Of a stretch of 64,000 nt of DNA, positions 15,840 through 25,660 are shown one piece after another. The notes beneath the pieces were generated by a model that saw nothing but the letters and a program-made list of their open reading frames with translations, ran no database searches and had not been told where the DNA came from. Made by a program: the position numbers and the translations under genes. The DNA comes from Planctomycetota bacterium (GTDB lineage: Bacteria > Planctomycetota > PLA2 > JAEUHO01): assembly GCA_028281445.1 (NCBI GenBank), contig JANQJW010000066.1:1-64000 (forward strand), read 5' to 3'. The number at the start of each line of letters is the position of its first letter. The first letter of the stretch is position 1.

Positions 15840-18800
15840 ATGGCACGAATCCGCGAAAACCGCACGATCGCGGTGCTCTTGATGGCCGGCCTATGCTTGG
15901 TCTTCGGACAGCAGGCTGAGTCCGGCACCGGCCGCGTCCGTCCGAGGGACAGGCACCTCGACGTCATCGTCTACTTCGAGAACGGGAACATCAGTCCAGC
16001 CGCGATCCAGCAAACGTGGGAGCCGATCTTCGAACGATGGTCCAGGCGCCTGTGGGATGCGACGGAGAAGCAGATCCAACTCGGCCGCGTCACCTTCACG
16101 ACGAGCAAGTCGCTGGCCGATCGCGCGGACGTTGTCGTCGCCGTCGGCGCCGGCAACGCAGGCGCGCACCTCAACGGGCTCAACAATCGCGGTCAGCACA
16201 TCAAGATCTACGAGCAGCGGCACAACCAGGACTCGGCAGACAGGCAGGGTTCCTTCGGCCTCATGCACGAGGCCGGCCACTACCTGTTCGGCCTCTACGA
16301 CGAGTACCGCGGCTGTACGCGCCCTGAGAACGCGCCGTGTGCGGAGATGCAGCTCGACTTCCGCCTGCGCGAACTCGACGAGCCCGACGGACCCGAGCCG
16401 GGGCGGGAGCTGCGCGGCCGGATCTACTCGGACAGCGGTACGGTGCGCGACCTCTACGACGGGGCCGACGAGCTTCTCCAGGGGATCCAGGTGCGGTTGC
16501 GGCGCATCGTCGCCGGACTGCCGCCCGTCGATGTCGGGACGGCGACCACGGATGAGGACGGCACGTTCACCTTCGCTCCCGATCCGCAGCGCCGCCCGGA
16601 GGGGCAGTACCAGCTCGAGATCACGGACCTCGATGGCACGCTGCCCGACGGGCGTCCGAATCCCTACAGCAGCGAAGCATACGTGCTGGACGACGGCGGA
16701 GGACTCCCGCAGCAGGTCCGGCGCACGGACCTGACGGAGAAGCCGGCCTTCCCGCTCCGACTGGCCGCAGCCAACGGCCCGCTGATGATCGATCTCCCGC
16801 TCGTGCCCGAGAAGGCGCCCGCCTCACAGCGTGTCTTCGGCGGCGTCGTGCGTGGTCGCATCTACCGCAAGAACCCCGAGACGGCGGTGGGGACCTGTAC
16901 GGGCGCCACCCGGTCGGCGGAGTGCCTCTACGCCGCAAGTGACACACTCGTCAACGGGGTCCAGATCGTCCTCACGCGCATCGAACGCGCAGGTGACATC
17001 GAGATGCGGGTGCAGGCCGGTGTGGCGATCTCGGACGCCGCGAACGGTGGGTTCTCCTACATGCTCGATCGTCTTGCACTCGGCACCTACGAAGTGCAGG
17101 TCCTCGGGTTGCGCGAGAGTCCCCTCACGGCTGTGGGCTATGTACAGAACCAGGGCTTCGGACCGACGTATCAGCCGATTCCGGGCCCGACGCAGATCGA
17201 CCCCGAGGCGCCGCAGATCGCCGGCCTGCTCGGCGAGTCGGACCGAAGCAACCCGAGGAACGCAACGGACGCAAGCAAGCCGTTCTATTGCGCCGGCCGC
17301 TCCGGGACCATCGGATGCGTGATGGACGGCGGTACGCTCACGCCGGGACGCAACCAGCGCACGGAGCTCTGCACCGAGAACGGAAGTACAGCAGATGGGA
17401 CGCTTCACAACGTCGCCAAGACGTCGTTCGGTGTCGTCACCAGCAACACGCAGGACTACATCTACGGGCACAGCTGTTGGGAGCAGCTCGTGCGCTCCGA
17501 GGTCGCGCAGGTCTTTGCCGCGGCCAATCAACTCGACGCCAACGTGACCCTGCTCACCAAACCGGCTGGTCCGCCGGTGCGGGACGACGCTGGGAGTGAT
17601 CCCGTCACCTTCTCGAGCGTCCTCGCCGACATGGCCGTTGTTCTGCTCATGGACACGTCGCTGAGCATGGACCCCTCGCAGGAGAACGCGCCCGACAGTC
17701 GCCTTGGCCTGGCCAAGACCGGTGCGATCAGTACGGTCGATCTGATGAAGCCCAATGAGTGGCTCGGCATCATCCCGTTCGGCACCGAGGTCTCCAATCA
17801 ACAGTTCCCGCTGCAGATGATCCCGAACGACAACGCGGACGGCACAAACGACACCAAGGACGCCGCTGCCGCGTTGGTGCAGGACCTGGAGGCCGACGGG
17901 TGGACGGCCATGGGCGATGCGCTGCGCGCGGCGTTGACCGCCCTGGACGCGATCGACCGCACGCAGGTCGCGAACAAGGCGATCTTCCTGCTCAGTGACG
18001 GGCGCAGCACGCTGGGAGCCGAGACGCCGGCTGAGGTGCAGCAGGATCTCCTCGCGTCGGGCGTCGAGATCCACACCATCGCGCTGGGGCCCCAGGCGGA
18101 CGCCGCGACCCTGCAGAGGCTGGCCGAGGACTCCGGCGGTACGTTCAACGCCGCGCAGGAGGCCGCGGAGCTGACGCAGGTGTTCCAGCGCGTTCTCGGA
18201 GACGCACGCGGTGACGTCCCCGTCAAGTCCGAGGCCAACGGCAATGTCCCCGGTGGCGGGATCGATGTGCAGTTCGTCGAGGTGAGCAACCTCGCGAGCG
18301 CGGCGACGTTCATTGCCTCGTATGCAGGCGGCGCTCCTCTCGAGTTCGAGATCGAGGCACCCGACGGATCCGTCGTCCGCAACACCGGCTGGGGAGTTGC
18401 GGCGCAGGGCATCCGGGCCTGTGACGGCGCGGACTGCTCCGTCGGCAATCCGGCCCAGGCCGCGGGCGTGCAGTTCCGCGAGAACCCGGCGCAGCAGTTC
18501 TACCGGGTGAACGATGTCGCCCCGTACGCGAACCCGGCTCCGGATGCCGACCGCCAGATCTGGAGAGTGACGGTCACGAACCGCGGTGCCGACATGGTTC
18601 CCTACGTGCTCTATGCCACGGAAGAGGCCCGCGGACTGATCGCGGTTGCCGAGGTCGCTACGGGGAGCGTGACCTACCCCGAGCCGGTCCGGATAACGGT
18701 CACCGTCGCGGGCAACCAGAACATCGGGGGCGCCGACGTCACGGCGCTCGTGGTGCCGCCCGTAAGCACGCGGGACAACCCCGTACACACCCAGATCCGG

Positions 18801-19817
18801 CTCTACGACGACGGTCGTCCGGACCACGGGGACCTGCGGGCCGACGACGGCATCTACTCCGCGCTGTTCGCCGACTACCAGGATCCGCTGAATCCCGGGC
18901 AGAGCGGCGGCGACGGCACCTGGATCTTCGACGTGACGGTGGACAACTCGGAGGGCCGCGCCTACGAGGTCTGTGGGTGCGAAGACTCTCCGCTGGAGGA
19001 TCCCTTCCGGCCGGTGCCCCCGTTCACACTGCGCCTCGATACATGCGCCCTCGTCCAGGGCATTCCGGACACGTTGCCCCAGGGCACATTGGCCCTATCC
19101 AACGCATCGCTGTTCCCGGTCTCGGTTCTGCATGGCGATCTCGAGGTTACGCCGGCCCTCGGCTTCACGTTGTTCGGCGACGTGGAAGGCGTGGAGATCA
19201 ATCGCGTCGTGGTTCGCGCCGTCTGGGGAGAGAGCCAGGAACCGCTGCCCGAGGTGGGGCTGTTCCTCGATGCGGACAACAACGGCGCCCCCGACACGCC
19301 TGCGCGACCCCTGGCCCGAACGCTCTTCACGCGTGCGGAAGGCGCCGACAATTGGATCGCCGTCTTCGACAACGGAACGCCGCTCGCCATGGTGGACAGC
19401 GCATCCAGTCTGCGTTTCATCGTGGCGCTGGGGCCTCCGAACGTTCAGGACGGCGACGGAGCGGGGATCGTGCCGGGCGTGCCGCTGCCCCCTGCGGTAC
19501 CGCCGCTGGGCGTGCCGATCGCGCTCGCCATGGCTCTTGCGTGGGCAGCCGCCGCAAAGCGGCGTCGGCTGCCTGCCACAGCAATGGCCTGCGCGCTCTT
19601 GATGACCGTCGTGGTCAGCGGCTCGATCGGCTGCGGCGGCAACACGACGGTCGTCCGGCCCGAGCAGCCCGACACGCAGCAGTTCACGTCCGTGCCTCTC
19701 GTGCTGACGCTCGATCCTGCGGAGAGTGCCGCCCGCGGCATATCGACGGGCGAGACGTTCCCGGCCCAGGGCACCGTCATCACGGCAACGGTTGACATCC
19801 TGTTCGAACAGCAGTGA
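15840..19817 (+). CDS. CLCA-like secreted zinc metalloprotease with SdrD-B inserts and VWA domain
   Basis: 1325 residues from ATG 15840, chosen because it gives a clean signal peptide (ARIRENRTIAVLLMAGLCLV); ATGs at 15804 and 15726 are in frame. The zincin motif HEAGHYLFGLYDEY (143-156) matches the HExxHxxxGxxDE pattern of CLCA proteins. A candidate Met-turn CVMDGG lies near 493-498. Two SdrD-B-like beta domains (about 190-300 and 325-440) sit between them. A VWA domain (about 600-780) has the MIDAS DTSLS at 605. Beta-rich domains follow, then a C-terminal membrane helix with Arg-rich flank. CLCA proteins cleave themselves and sense matrix or channel partners; a similar surface protease role here is inference. 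It converges on the CHAT gene with a 6-base gap. Confidence 0.78.
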   Translation: MARIRENRTIAVLLMAGLCLVFGQQAESGTGRVRPRDRHLDVIVYFENGNISPAAIQQTWEPIFERWSRRLWDATEKQIQLGRVTFTTSKSLADRADVVVAVGAGNAGAHLNGLNNRGQHIKIYEQRHNQDSADRQGSFGLMHEAGHYLFGLYDEYRGCTRPENAPCAEMQLDFRLRELDEPDGPEPGRELRGRIYSDSGTVRDLYDGADELLQGIQVRLRRIVAGLPPVDVGTATTDEDGTFTFAPDPQRRPEGQYQLEITDLDGTLPDGRPNPYSSEAYVLDDGGGLPQQVRRTDLTEKPAFPLRLAAANGPLMIDLPLVPEKAPASQRVFGGVVRGRIYRKNPETAVGTCTGATRSAECLYAASDTLVNGVQIVLTRIERAGDIEMRVQAGVAISDAANGGFSYMLDRLALGTYEVQVLGLRESPLTAVGYVQNQGFGPTYQPIPGPTQIDPEAPQIAGLLGESDRSNPRNATDASKPFYCAGRSGTIGCVMDGGTLTPGRNQRTELCTENGSTADGTLHNVAKTSFGVVTSNTQDYIYGHSCWEQLVRSEVAQVFAAANQLDANVTLLTKPAGPPVRDDAGSDPVTFSSVLADMAVVLLMDTSLSMDPSQENAPDSRLGLAKTGAISTVDLMKPNEWLGIIPFGTEVSNQQFPLQMIPNDNADGTNDTKDAAAALVQDLEADGWTAMGDALRAALTALDAIDRTQVANKAIFLLSDGRSTLGAETPAEVQQDLLASGVEIHTIALGPQADAATLQRLAEDSGGTFNAAQEAAELTQVFQRVLGDARGDVPVKSEANGNVPGGGIDVQFVEVSNLASAATFIASYAGGAPLEFEIEAPDGSVVRNTGWGVAAQGIRACDGADCSVGNPAQAAGVQFRENPAQQFYRVNDVAPYANPAPDADRQIWRVTVTNRGADMVPYVLYATEEARGLIAVAEVATGSVTYPEPVRITVTVAGNQNIGGADVTALVVPPVSTRDNPVHTQIRLYDDGRPDHGDLRADDGIYSALFADYQDPLNPGQSGGDGTWIFDVTVDNSEGRAYEVCGCEDSPLEDPFRPVPPFTLRLDTCALVQGIPDTLPQGTLALSNASLFPVSVLHGDLEVTPALGFTLFGDVEGVEINRVVVRAVWGESQEPLPEVGLFLDADNNGAPDTPARPLARTLFTRAEGADNWIAVFDNGTPLAMVDSASSLRFIVALGPPNVQDGDGAGIVPGVPLPPAVPPLGVPIALAMALAWAAAAKRRRLPATAMACALLMTVVVSGSIGCGGNTTVVRPEQPDTQQFTSVPLVLTLDPAESAARGISTGETFPAQGTVITATVDILFEQQ

Positions 19818-19823
19818 TCGCCG

Positions 19824-22800
19824 CTACGGGAGCCCCCACAGCACCCAGGCGGCCCAGTACCGGGGATGCGCCCACTTGGCGTTCCCATCTTCGTCCTTCA
19901 GCGTGCGCACGTGGTCCTGCGCTTGGCGTAGCGCCGCGGCGGCGGACACGCGCACGCCGGTCTTGTGGTTCCACAGCTCGTAGAACTTGGACATCAGCGC
20001 AAATGTCGCTTCGTCGTCCACCAGCCACAGGCTCACCAGGACACGCGGCGCACCGGCAAACATGAACGCCCGCGTGAGCCCGAGAATGCCCTCACCCGAC
20101 CGGTAGCGCCCGAGGCCCGTCTCGCACCCGGACAGCACGACGAGGTTCGCCGGGACCTCAAGCCGGAAGACCTCCAGCGCCGTGAGCGAGCCGTCGTTCT
20201 CTTCGTCGGAAGCGAGCGACAGGCTCGAGCGTGTCGCCCGTTCGGGATCCACATGACCGTGGCAGGCGAGGTGGACGGCTCGCCAACCGGCGTCGCCGTG
20301 CAACTGCATGAGCCGCCGGAACTCCGTCTCGCTCGCGTCGCCGCGCAGCCGCACCTCGTCGCCGACCCGTTCGGCCTCCTTGCCGCTCTGTTCGAGTCGA
20401 TGGAGCTTGCGACTCCGGACCAGACCCTTGCCGTCCGTCACGTTGTAGAGCGGGTCGCCCAGCGCGAGGACCCTCTTGCCGCCCCACACGGGCATCTCTC
20501 GCAGCAGTCCGTAGCCCGTACCTGACGGTACGAGCGTGATCGAGCGGGTGTCATCGAGCACGGCGAAGGGCACGTAGGCGAGGCTGCCGTCCGGAGAGAT
20601 CAACAGGTGCTTGATCGTCTTGGGCAGCGCGAGCGGATTGATGAGCTTGTCAGCGACTGCACCGACGGCTCCTTCCACGAGGTAGTCGTTCTCGTCGTCG
20701 AGCAGCCGGCTGACCGCCCGCCGGATCGGCTCGGCGAGGCCCAGGTTCACGGTCGAGGCGTTGGACTTGGTGATCACCATCGCGATCGCCGTGTCCAGGA
20801 GCCGGGCGTAGACCACGAGCGCCTGGTCCTCGGCAAGCAGGCTCTGTACCTGAGCCAGGGGGCGCACATCTAGGTAGTCGAGGTCGGCCTGTCCGCGTGC
20901 CGAGCGCTCGATGTCGCCAACGGCTTTCTCCAGGGCGGTCGTCGCATCACCAAGCGCCTTCTTCGCGGAGACCACCTGAGCGTACGCGCCGCCCACTACG
21001 GCCTTCTCGTACTCGGCCTCGGCCATCGCTTGTGCTGCGCGCGCGCGGTCTTCCGCCTCGCGCAGTTCCTTGTCGACCGTGACCTCACGAATGGCGTGAC
21101 GCCCGCCGAGCGAGGCGAGCAGTGTTGTGGCGCGGCCGCGTTCCAGGAATTCATAGAGCGCGTCCCGGTCGCCCACCGCCGTAGCGGCCAGGCCGCCGAT
21201 CTGGTGCCAGGAAGCGAACGACTCCCGAAGCCCGGCGCTTTCCTCTTCCGTGAGATCGAGTCCGATGGCACGCGTACGGTCCATGGCGTCCTTCGCCGCT
21301 GCCATCGCAAGCGCGTGCTTCTCGAGCTTCAGGTACGCCTCTGCCAGCGCGCCGGAGCAGAAGGCGTTGACGAGTACCGTGCCGTGATTGCGGGCGTCTT
21401 CGCGAACCTCCTTCAAGTCCCGTAGGGCCTCCTCCCGTTGTCCGCTCCAGAATCGCGCGCGGCCTTGCTTCATCCGTCCCACGATCAGCGCGTGACGCCA
21501 GCCGAGCGACAGGTACATCCCCAATGCCTCTCGGCGCACTTCCAGGGCCTTGTCGTAGCGCTCCTGGCTGACGTGCATGTCCGCCATCAGGGACAAGGTG
21601 TCGGCGACCTTGCCTCGATTCGTCGCGCGTTTCTGAAGCTCGAGGAGCTCGGTCAGCACCTGCAACGCCTCATCGTACTCGCCGACGTCGATCAGCAACG
21701 CAGCGAGCTGCTCCCGGGCCTCGTTCAAGGCGTTCTTGTTCTGGCTCTTCTCGGCCGCCTCCTCGGCCTCTTGCATGGTGGCGAGGGCCGTCTCGTGGTT
21801 GCCGGTCGAAGCCTCGATGAGCCCGCGTTGGATCAGGTACCTGCTCCGGCTGATGAGGTCGCCCGACGCCGCGCCGAGGCGCAGGGCCTCGCTGATGTGT
21901 TGCAGCGCAGCGTTGTAGTCGCTGCGCTTCATGTACACCTGCGCCAGTCCGGATTCTGCTTCCGCCTGCTGGCCCTTGTCGTTCGTCTTGCCGGCAAGCG
22001 CGCGCGACTCCAGGTACAGACGCTCGGCCTCCGCGGTCCGCCCGGTGCCGAGGGAGATCGCGCCGTAGAGCAGCTTCACGTCGATGAGGTCCGGCTGCGA
22101 GCGCGGGCCTCCGCCCTCGAGCAACGCCTCTGCGTTCCGGAGCATCTCCAGGGCCTGGGCATGGTTGTCCAGCCGCGAGTAGGTCGCACCCAGGCGACGC
22201 ATCGTTGTCGCCGCTCGGCTACGCCAGCGTGCGTTCACGTATCCCTGCAGTGCGCGGTCGTAGCGCTCGAGTGCAAGCAGGTCCTCGCCGCGGCGAACGT
22301 GCCACTCCCCTTCGATCAGGTGCAACGTCGGTCGCGCACGAGCGGCTAGTGCCTTGTTGCCCTGCTCCTCGGCGATCCGCAACGCGAGGCGCCCTTGCTT
22401 GCGCGCCTCTTGGATGTCACCAAGCTGCGCAGTCCACGCGGCCTGCGCAAGGTGCAGTCGTGCGCGAGCGCCGGCGATGTCTCGCGGGACGGGTTGGAAG
22501 CGCGCCGCAAGCCCCTCGCCGTCGGCCTGCTCCAGAGCCGCGAGCGACTTCTGTGCCAGCGCGATGCAGGCCACGGGGTCGTCTCGAAGCTCCGGCGCCA
22601 ACGTCTGGTCCGAGTGGATCTTTGCAACGTACTCGTAGTCCTTGCCGCGCTCCGCAAGGACGAGCGCCTCTTGCAGGCGTTTCTTCCACTGTTGGTACGC
22701 CATGCGATCCCAGTGGACGCCCGCGACGCCGTAGAGCGCTCGCCCCATGCCAACGGGAGACTCGAGCGCCGTTTCAACGTCCAGGCGGCGCTTGAATGCA

Positions 22801-23426
22801 TCGATCTGACCCTGTCCGTCCTCCAACCACCAGTACGCGACACCCCGCCGGTACATCGTCAGGGACTCCATCGCCCGCCATCCGATGTCCCGCGCGAGGT
22901 CCGCGGCCGCTAGGTAGGCCGCCGCCGACTCCGCGTGCTGTTGCAGCCGCTCCAATGCGTCTCCGCGGAGACTGTGGATGGAGACGGCCACGATGCTCGT
23001 CTTGGAGGTGGGCCTCCCCTCCAGCACAGAGAGGGCCTTGTCGAAGCGCCCTGCAGCAAAGTGGTCCTTGGCCTTCGAAAGGGCAGCGCGATCGATCGTC
23101 TGGTCCTGCTTGCTTGCGGCTTCGACGTAGGCCGGGAGCCGCGCGACTTCCTTGTCCGTACGCGGCGTTGCCCGCGCGAAGGCGAGTGCAGCCTTCGGAT
23201 TCTCGAGCGCAAGAAGGCGATCGGTCACAAGCCATGGATCCGGTGTCCTGGCTTGTGCCAGTGCCGTGACCTCGGACGGTGTCGCAGACAGAACGCGATT
23301 CGCTAGCGCACTCGGTGAGCGCTCCTCGTCTTCTCCGGTCGCTACCGGCACCAGCGCGAGCAGCGCGACGAACAGCCACGCCGGGCAGACCCACCAGCTT
23401 CCACGCGTATTCGTAGCGAGCGTCAT
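19824..23426 (-). CDS. Secreted TPR-CHAT protein (caspase-like peptidase)
   Basis: 1200 residues from ATG 23426, which gives a signal peptide (WLFVALLALVPVATG) and a GAGGGG ribosome site close by. Some 20 TPR or TPR-like helices fill residues 60-800. The C-terminal CHAT domain (about 880-1195) has the expected catalytic pair: His1056 in HLACHGH and Cys1101 in LSGCETG, and the LTRAFMFAGAPRVLVSLW motif. CHAT domains are clan CD cysteine peptidases related to caspases and separase. Most well-known ones are cytoplasmic, yet this one appears exported. It is tail to tail with the CLCA-like protease and divergent from a repeat-rich surface protein. Confidence 0.9.
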   Translation of the reverse strand: MTLATNTRGSWWVCPAWLFVALLALVPVATGEDEERSPSALANRVLSATPSEVTALAQARTPDPWLVTDRLLALENPKAALAFARATPRTDKEVARLPAYVEAASKQDQTIDRAALSKAKDHFAAGRFDKALSVLEGRPTSKTSIVAVSIHSLRGDALERLQQHAESAAAYLAAADLARDIGWRAMESLTMYRRGVAYWWLEDGQGQIDAFKRRLDVETALESPVGMGRALYGVAGVHWDRMAYQQWKKRLQEALVLAERGKDYEYVAKIHSDQTLAPELRDDPVACIALAQKSLAALEQADGEGLAARFQPVPRDIAGARARLHLAQAAWTAQLGDIQEARKQGRLALRIAEEQGNKALAARARPTLHLIEGEWHVRRGEDLLALERYDRALQGYVNARWRSRAATTMRRLGATYSRLDNHAQALEMLRNAEALLEGGGPRSQPDLIDVKLLYGAISLGTGRTAEAERLYLESRALAGKTNDKGQQAEAESGLAQVYMKRSDYNAALQHISEALRLGAASGDLISRSRYLIQRGLIEASTGNHETALATMQEAEEAAEKSQNKNALNEAREQLAALLIDVGEYDEALQVLTELLELQKRATNRGKVADTLSLMADMHVSQERYDKALEVRREALGMYLSLGWRHALIVGRMKQGRARFWSGQREEALRDLKEVREDARNHGTVLVNAFCSGALAEAYLKLEKHALAMAAAKDAMDRTRAIGLDLTEEESAGLRESFASWHQIGGLAATAVGDRDALYEFLERGRATTLLASLGGRHAIREVTVDKELREAEDRARAAQAMAEAEYEKAVVGGAYAQVVSAKKALGDATTALEKAVGDIERSARGQADLDYLDVRPLAQVQSLLAEDQALVVYARLLDTAIAMVITKSNASTVNLGLAEPIRRAVSRLLDDENDYLVEGAVGAVADKLINPLALPKTIKHLLISPDGSLAYVPFAVLDDTRSITLVPSGTGYGLLREMPVWGGKRVLALGDPLYNVTDGKGLVRSRKLHRLEQSGKEAERVGDEVRLRGDASETEFRRLMQLHGDAGWRAVHLACHGHVDPERATRSSLSLASDEENDGSLTALEVFRLEVPANLVVLSGCETGLGRYRSGEGILGLTRAFMFAGAPRVLVSLWLVDDEATFALMSKFYELWNHKTGVRVSAAAALRQAQDHVRTLKDEDGNAKWAHPRYWAAWVLWGLP

Positions 23427-23676
23427 GCCCCTCGATGTCCACGAAAATCGACAACCAGCCACTACAGCCTACCCCCACGACAGGAGTCGGCCTTACGCGC
23501 TCCGAACAGAAGTAGGTGGTTCCTGCATCCAGGGCGCTGTCGCTGAATGCGACCGGCTCTTGAATCGAAACGCCGGATCAACGACGCTGGCCTTCTTGGT
23601 GGCGGCAGACATGTGTGCCAGGGAATCGCGACTGATCCGGTTGTGTGATTGAAGCCCCTGTGCGGTGGGAGGTCTT

Positions 23677-25656
23677 ATGAGGAACGCGGTTGTATCCACG
23701 GTGACCGCTCTGTTCGTGGCGAGTGTGATCTTGGCAGCGCCCGCCGAAGCGGGCGAGATCAGCGGACGAATCTACGATGATCTGAACGGGAATCGGTCAT
23801 TCGACCCCGGAAGCGGCGAGCTTGCACTCGTAGGTGTCGACTTGACTCTCGAGCGCGTCGAGACGGGCATGGCCCCGGTAGAGGTCATCACCGTCACGTC
23901 CATGGCAGATGGCTTCTACAACTTTGGGGACGTGCCGGCGGGCGAGTACCGCATTCGCACGCAGGATCTGACGATGACGCCGTTCGCCGCTGACGCCTAC
24001 GTCATCAACCCGCCGGTGCCGCCGTCACCCGAGCCGATCGTCACCATCCCCAACACCAACATGCCCGTGACGATGAAGTTCCCGGTCCAATCCGGCCCGC
24101 AGACACCGACGATGGTGGACTGGCCGCTCAACCGCATGAAGCCCGAGGATCCCGTCGGCCGCGAGGTCGCCGGGCGCATCTGGGACGACCAGAACGCCAA
24201 CGGCATGCTCGACGGCGGTGAACAGCTCGGCAGCGTCGAGCTCGTGCTCGAGTTCGTCGAGACGGGCATGCCGGCCGTGCCGGTCGGCTTCGCGCTGTCG
24301 CAGGCCGACGGTTCGTACAGCTTCGGGCAGCATGCCGACGGCGAGTACCGCGTGCGCGTCCAGGATCTGACACCCACGCCGTTCGCGTCGAATCTCTATC
24401 TCCTCGACACGATGCCCGTTGCGATTCCGAACACGAACATGCCGGTGACGATGAAGTTCCCGGTCCAATCCGGCCCGCAGACACCGACGATGGTGGACTG
24501 GCCGCTCAACCGCATGAAGCCCGAGGACCCCGCGGGACGCGAGGTCGCCGGACGTGTCTGGGACGACATGGACGGCACCGTGCCGCGGGAGTTCGACGGC
24601 TCGGACCAGCGGCTGGGCGGTGTCGAGCTGACGCTGGAGTTCGTGGAGGGAGCCAACCCGCCTTTGCCGGTTGCCGTCACGCTCTCCCAGGCCGACGGTT
24701 CCTACACCTTCGGCCTCCACGCGGCCGGGCAGTACCGGGTGCGTGTCCAGGATCTCACGGCGACACCGTGGGCGGCCGACGCCTATCGGCTGGACGGCAT
24801 GGTGATCGATATCCCGCGCACCAATACGCCGGTCACGATGGACTTCCCGGTGCAGACGGGCCCGCAGACGCCCACGATGGTCGACTGGCCGCTCAACCGC
24901 ATGAAGCCCGAGGATCCGACGCCCCCCGTCGACCCGACGGAGTGCCGTGAGTCGTGCTCGAAGGGATACCTGCACGATGTCGTGCTCCTGGCCGACGTGT
25001 ACGTCGGAAGCGCGACCGGGATCGACGCGTCGGCGACGCTCTATGAGCCCTGGTGCCGTGGCCGACGGCCGCGCTCGGTCGACCGGGTCGCGATCCAGTA
25101 CATGGGGACGATGTTCCCCATGCCCGTGACCGGCCTCGATGATGTGCTGCGCATCGAGGACATCGATGTCAACAACGGCTGGGCGACCCTGCGTCTGCGC
25201 GTTACTGCGAACCCGGATGTCTTCCCTCGCGGACGGTTCGGCAAGAAGTGGCAGCGGCTGTCTGTGGTGATCAACAAGCGATGCTGTGCGCGCTACCTCC
25301 GCTTCCGCTGCGAGCGCTTGTGCGAAGGTGCGCAGATCGGTTGCTTCCGCGTTTCCGAGAACATCGGCTGGGGATCGTGGGCCAAGTGTCACCCCGACGA
25401 AGCTGCGCCGAGCGACACACCGGCTTCGCGCTGCCCGCCGAAGCAGTCGCGGAAGAAGAAGGGCAAGCGATATCACGCGAAGAACCGGTCGCGGACGTCC
25501 GATCGCTCGGGCAAGAGTGACAAGTCGGGCAAGAGCGACAAGTCCTACAAGTCGGGCAAGTCCGACAAGAGCGGGCGCTCGTACAAGTCGCGCGGGAAGA
25601 GCCGCGGCAAGAAGAAGGGGCGCGGCTGGTTGCGCTGGCGAAGCTGGTGCCGTTGA
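23677..25656 (+). CDS. Secreted protein with three SdrD-B-like repeats and a Lys/Ser-rich tail
   Basis: 659 residues; the start at 23677 follows GGGAGG and gives a signal peptide ending APAEAGE. Three repeats of 126-129 residues (about 28-160, 161-287, 288-420) each open with a segment like GRIWDDQNANG and close with PVTMKFPVQSGPQTPTMVDW. Such beta-sandwich domains stiffen surface proteins. A cysteine-rich region (about 425-595, over a dozen Cys) follows. The last 55 residues are a basic, low-complexity tail with repeated KSDKSGKSDKSYKSG units, which may bind acidic polymers. The repeat resembles the inserts in the CLCA-like protein. It is divergent from the CHAT gene across 250 bases. Confidence 0.78.
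   Translation: MRNAVVSTVTALFVASVILAAPAEAGEISGRIYDDLNGNRSFDPGSGELALVGVDLTLERVETGMAPVEVITVTSMADGFYNFGDVPAGEYRIRTQDLTMTPFAADAYVINPPVPPSPEPIVTIPNTNMPVTMKFPVQSGPQTPTMVDWPLNRMKPEDPVGREVAGRIWDDQNANGMLDGGEQLGSVELVLEFVETGMPAVPVGFALSQADGSYSFGQHADGEYRVRVQDLTPTPFASNLYLLDTMPVAIPNTNMPVTMKFPVQSGPQTPTMVDWPLNRMKPEDPAGREVAGRVWDDMDGTVPREFDGSDQRLGGVELTLEFVEGANPPLPVAVTLSQADGSYTFGLHAAGQYRVRVQDLTATPWAADAYRLDGMVIDIPRTNTPVTMDFPVQTGPQTPTMVDWPLNRMKPEDPTPPVDPTECRESCSKGYLHDVVLLADVYVGSATGIDASATLYEPWCRGRRPRSVDRVAIQYMGTMFPMPVTGLDDVLRIEDIDVNNGWATLRLRVTANPDVFPRGRFGKKWQRLSVVINKRCCARYLRFRCERLCEGAQIGCFRVSENIGWGSWAKCHPDEAAPSDTPASRCPPKQSRKKKGKRYHAKNRSRTSDRSGKSDKSGKSDKSYKSGKSDKSGRSYKSRGKSRGKKKGRGWLRWRSWCR
24067..24527 (+). repeat. 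Identical 83-bp direct repeats inside the SdrD-B-like gene
   Basis: Bases 24067-24149 and 24445-24527 are identical over 83 bases, including synonymous positions, and are 378 bases (126 codons) apart. A third, diverged copy begins at 24832. This marks recent duplication or gene conversion of the repeat unit. Confidence 0.9.
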
Positions 25657-25660
25657 TCCG

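Noticed and set aside
16824..18827. Long open frame opposite the CLCA-like gene (about 667 codons)
   Set aside because: No domain or plausible start region; mirrored composition of the coding strand.
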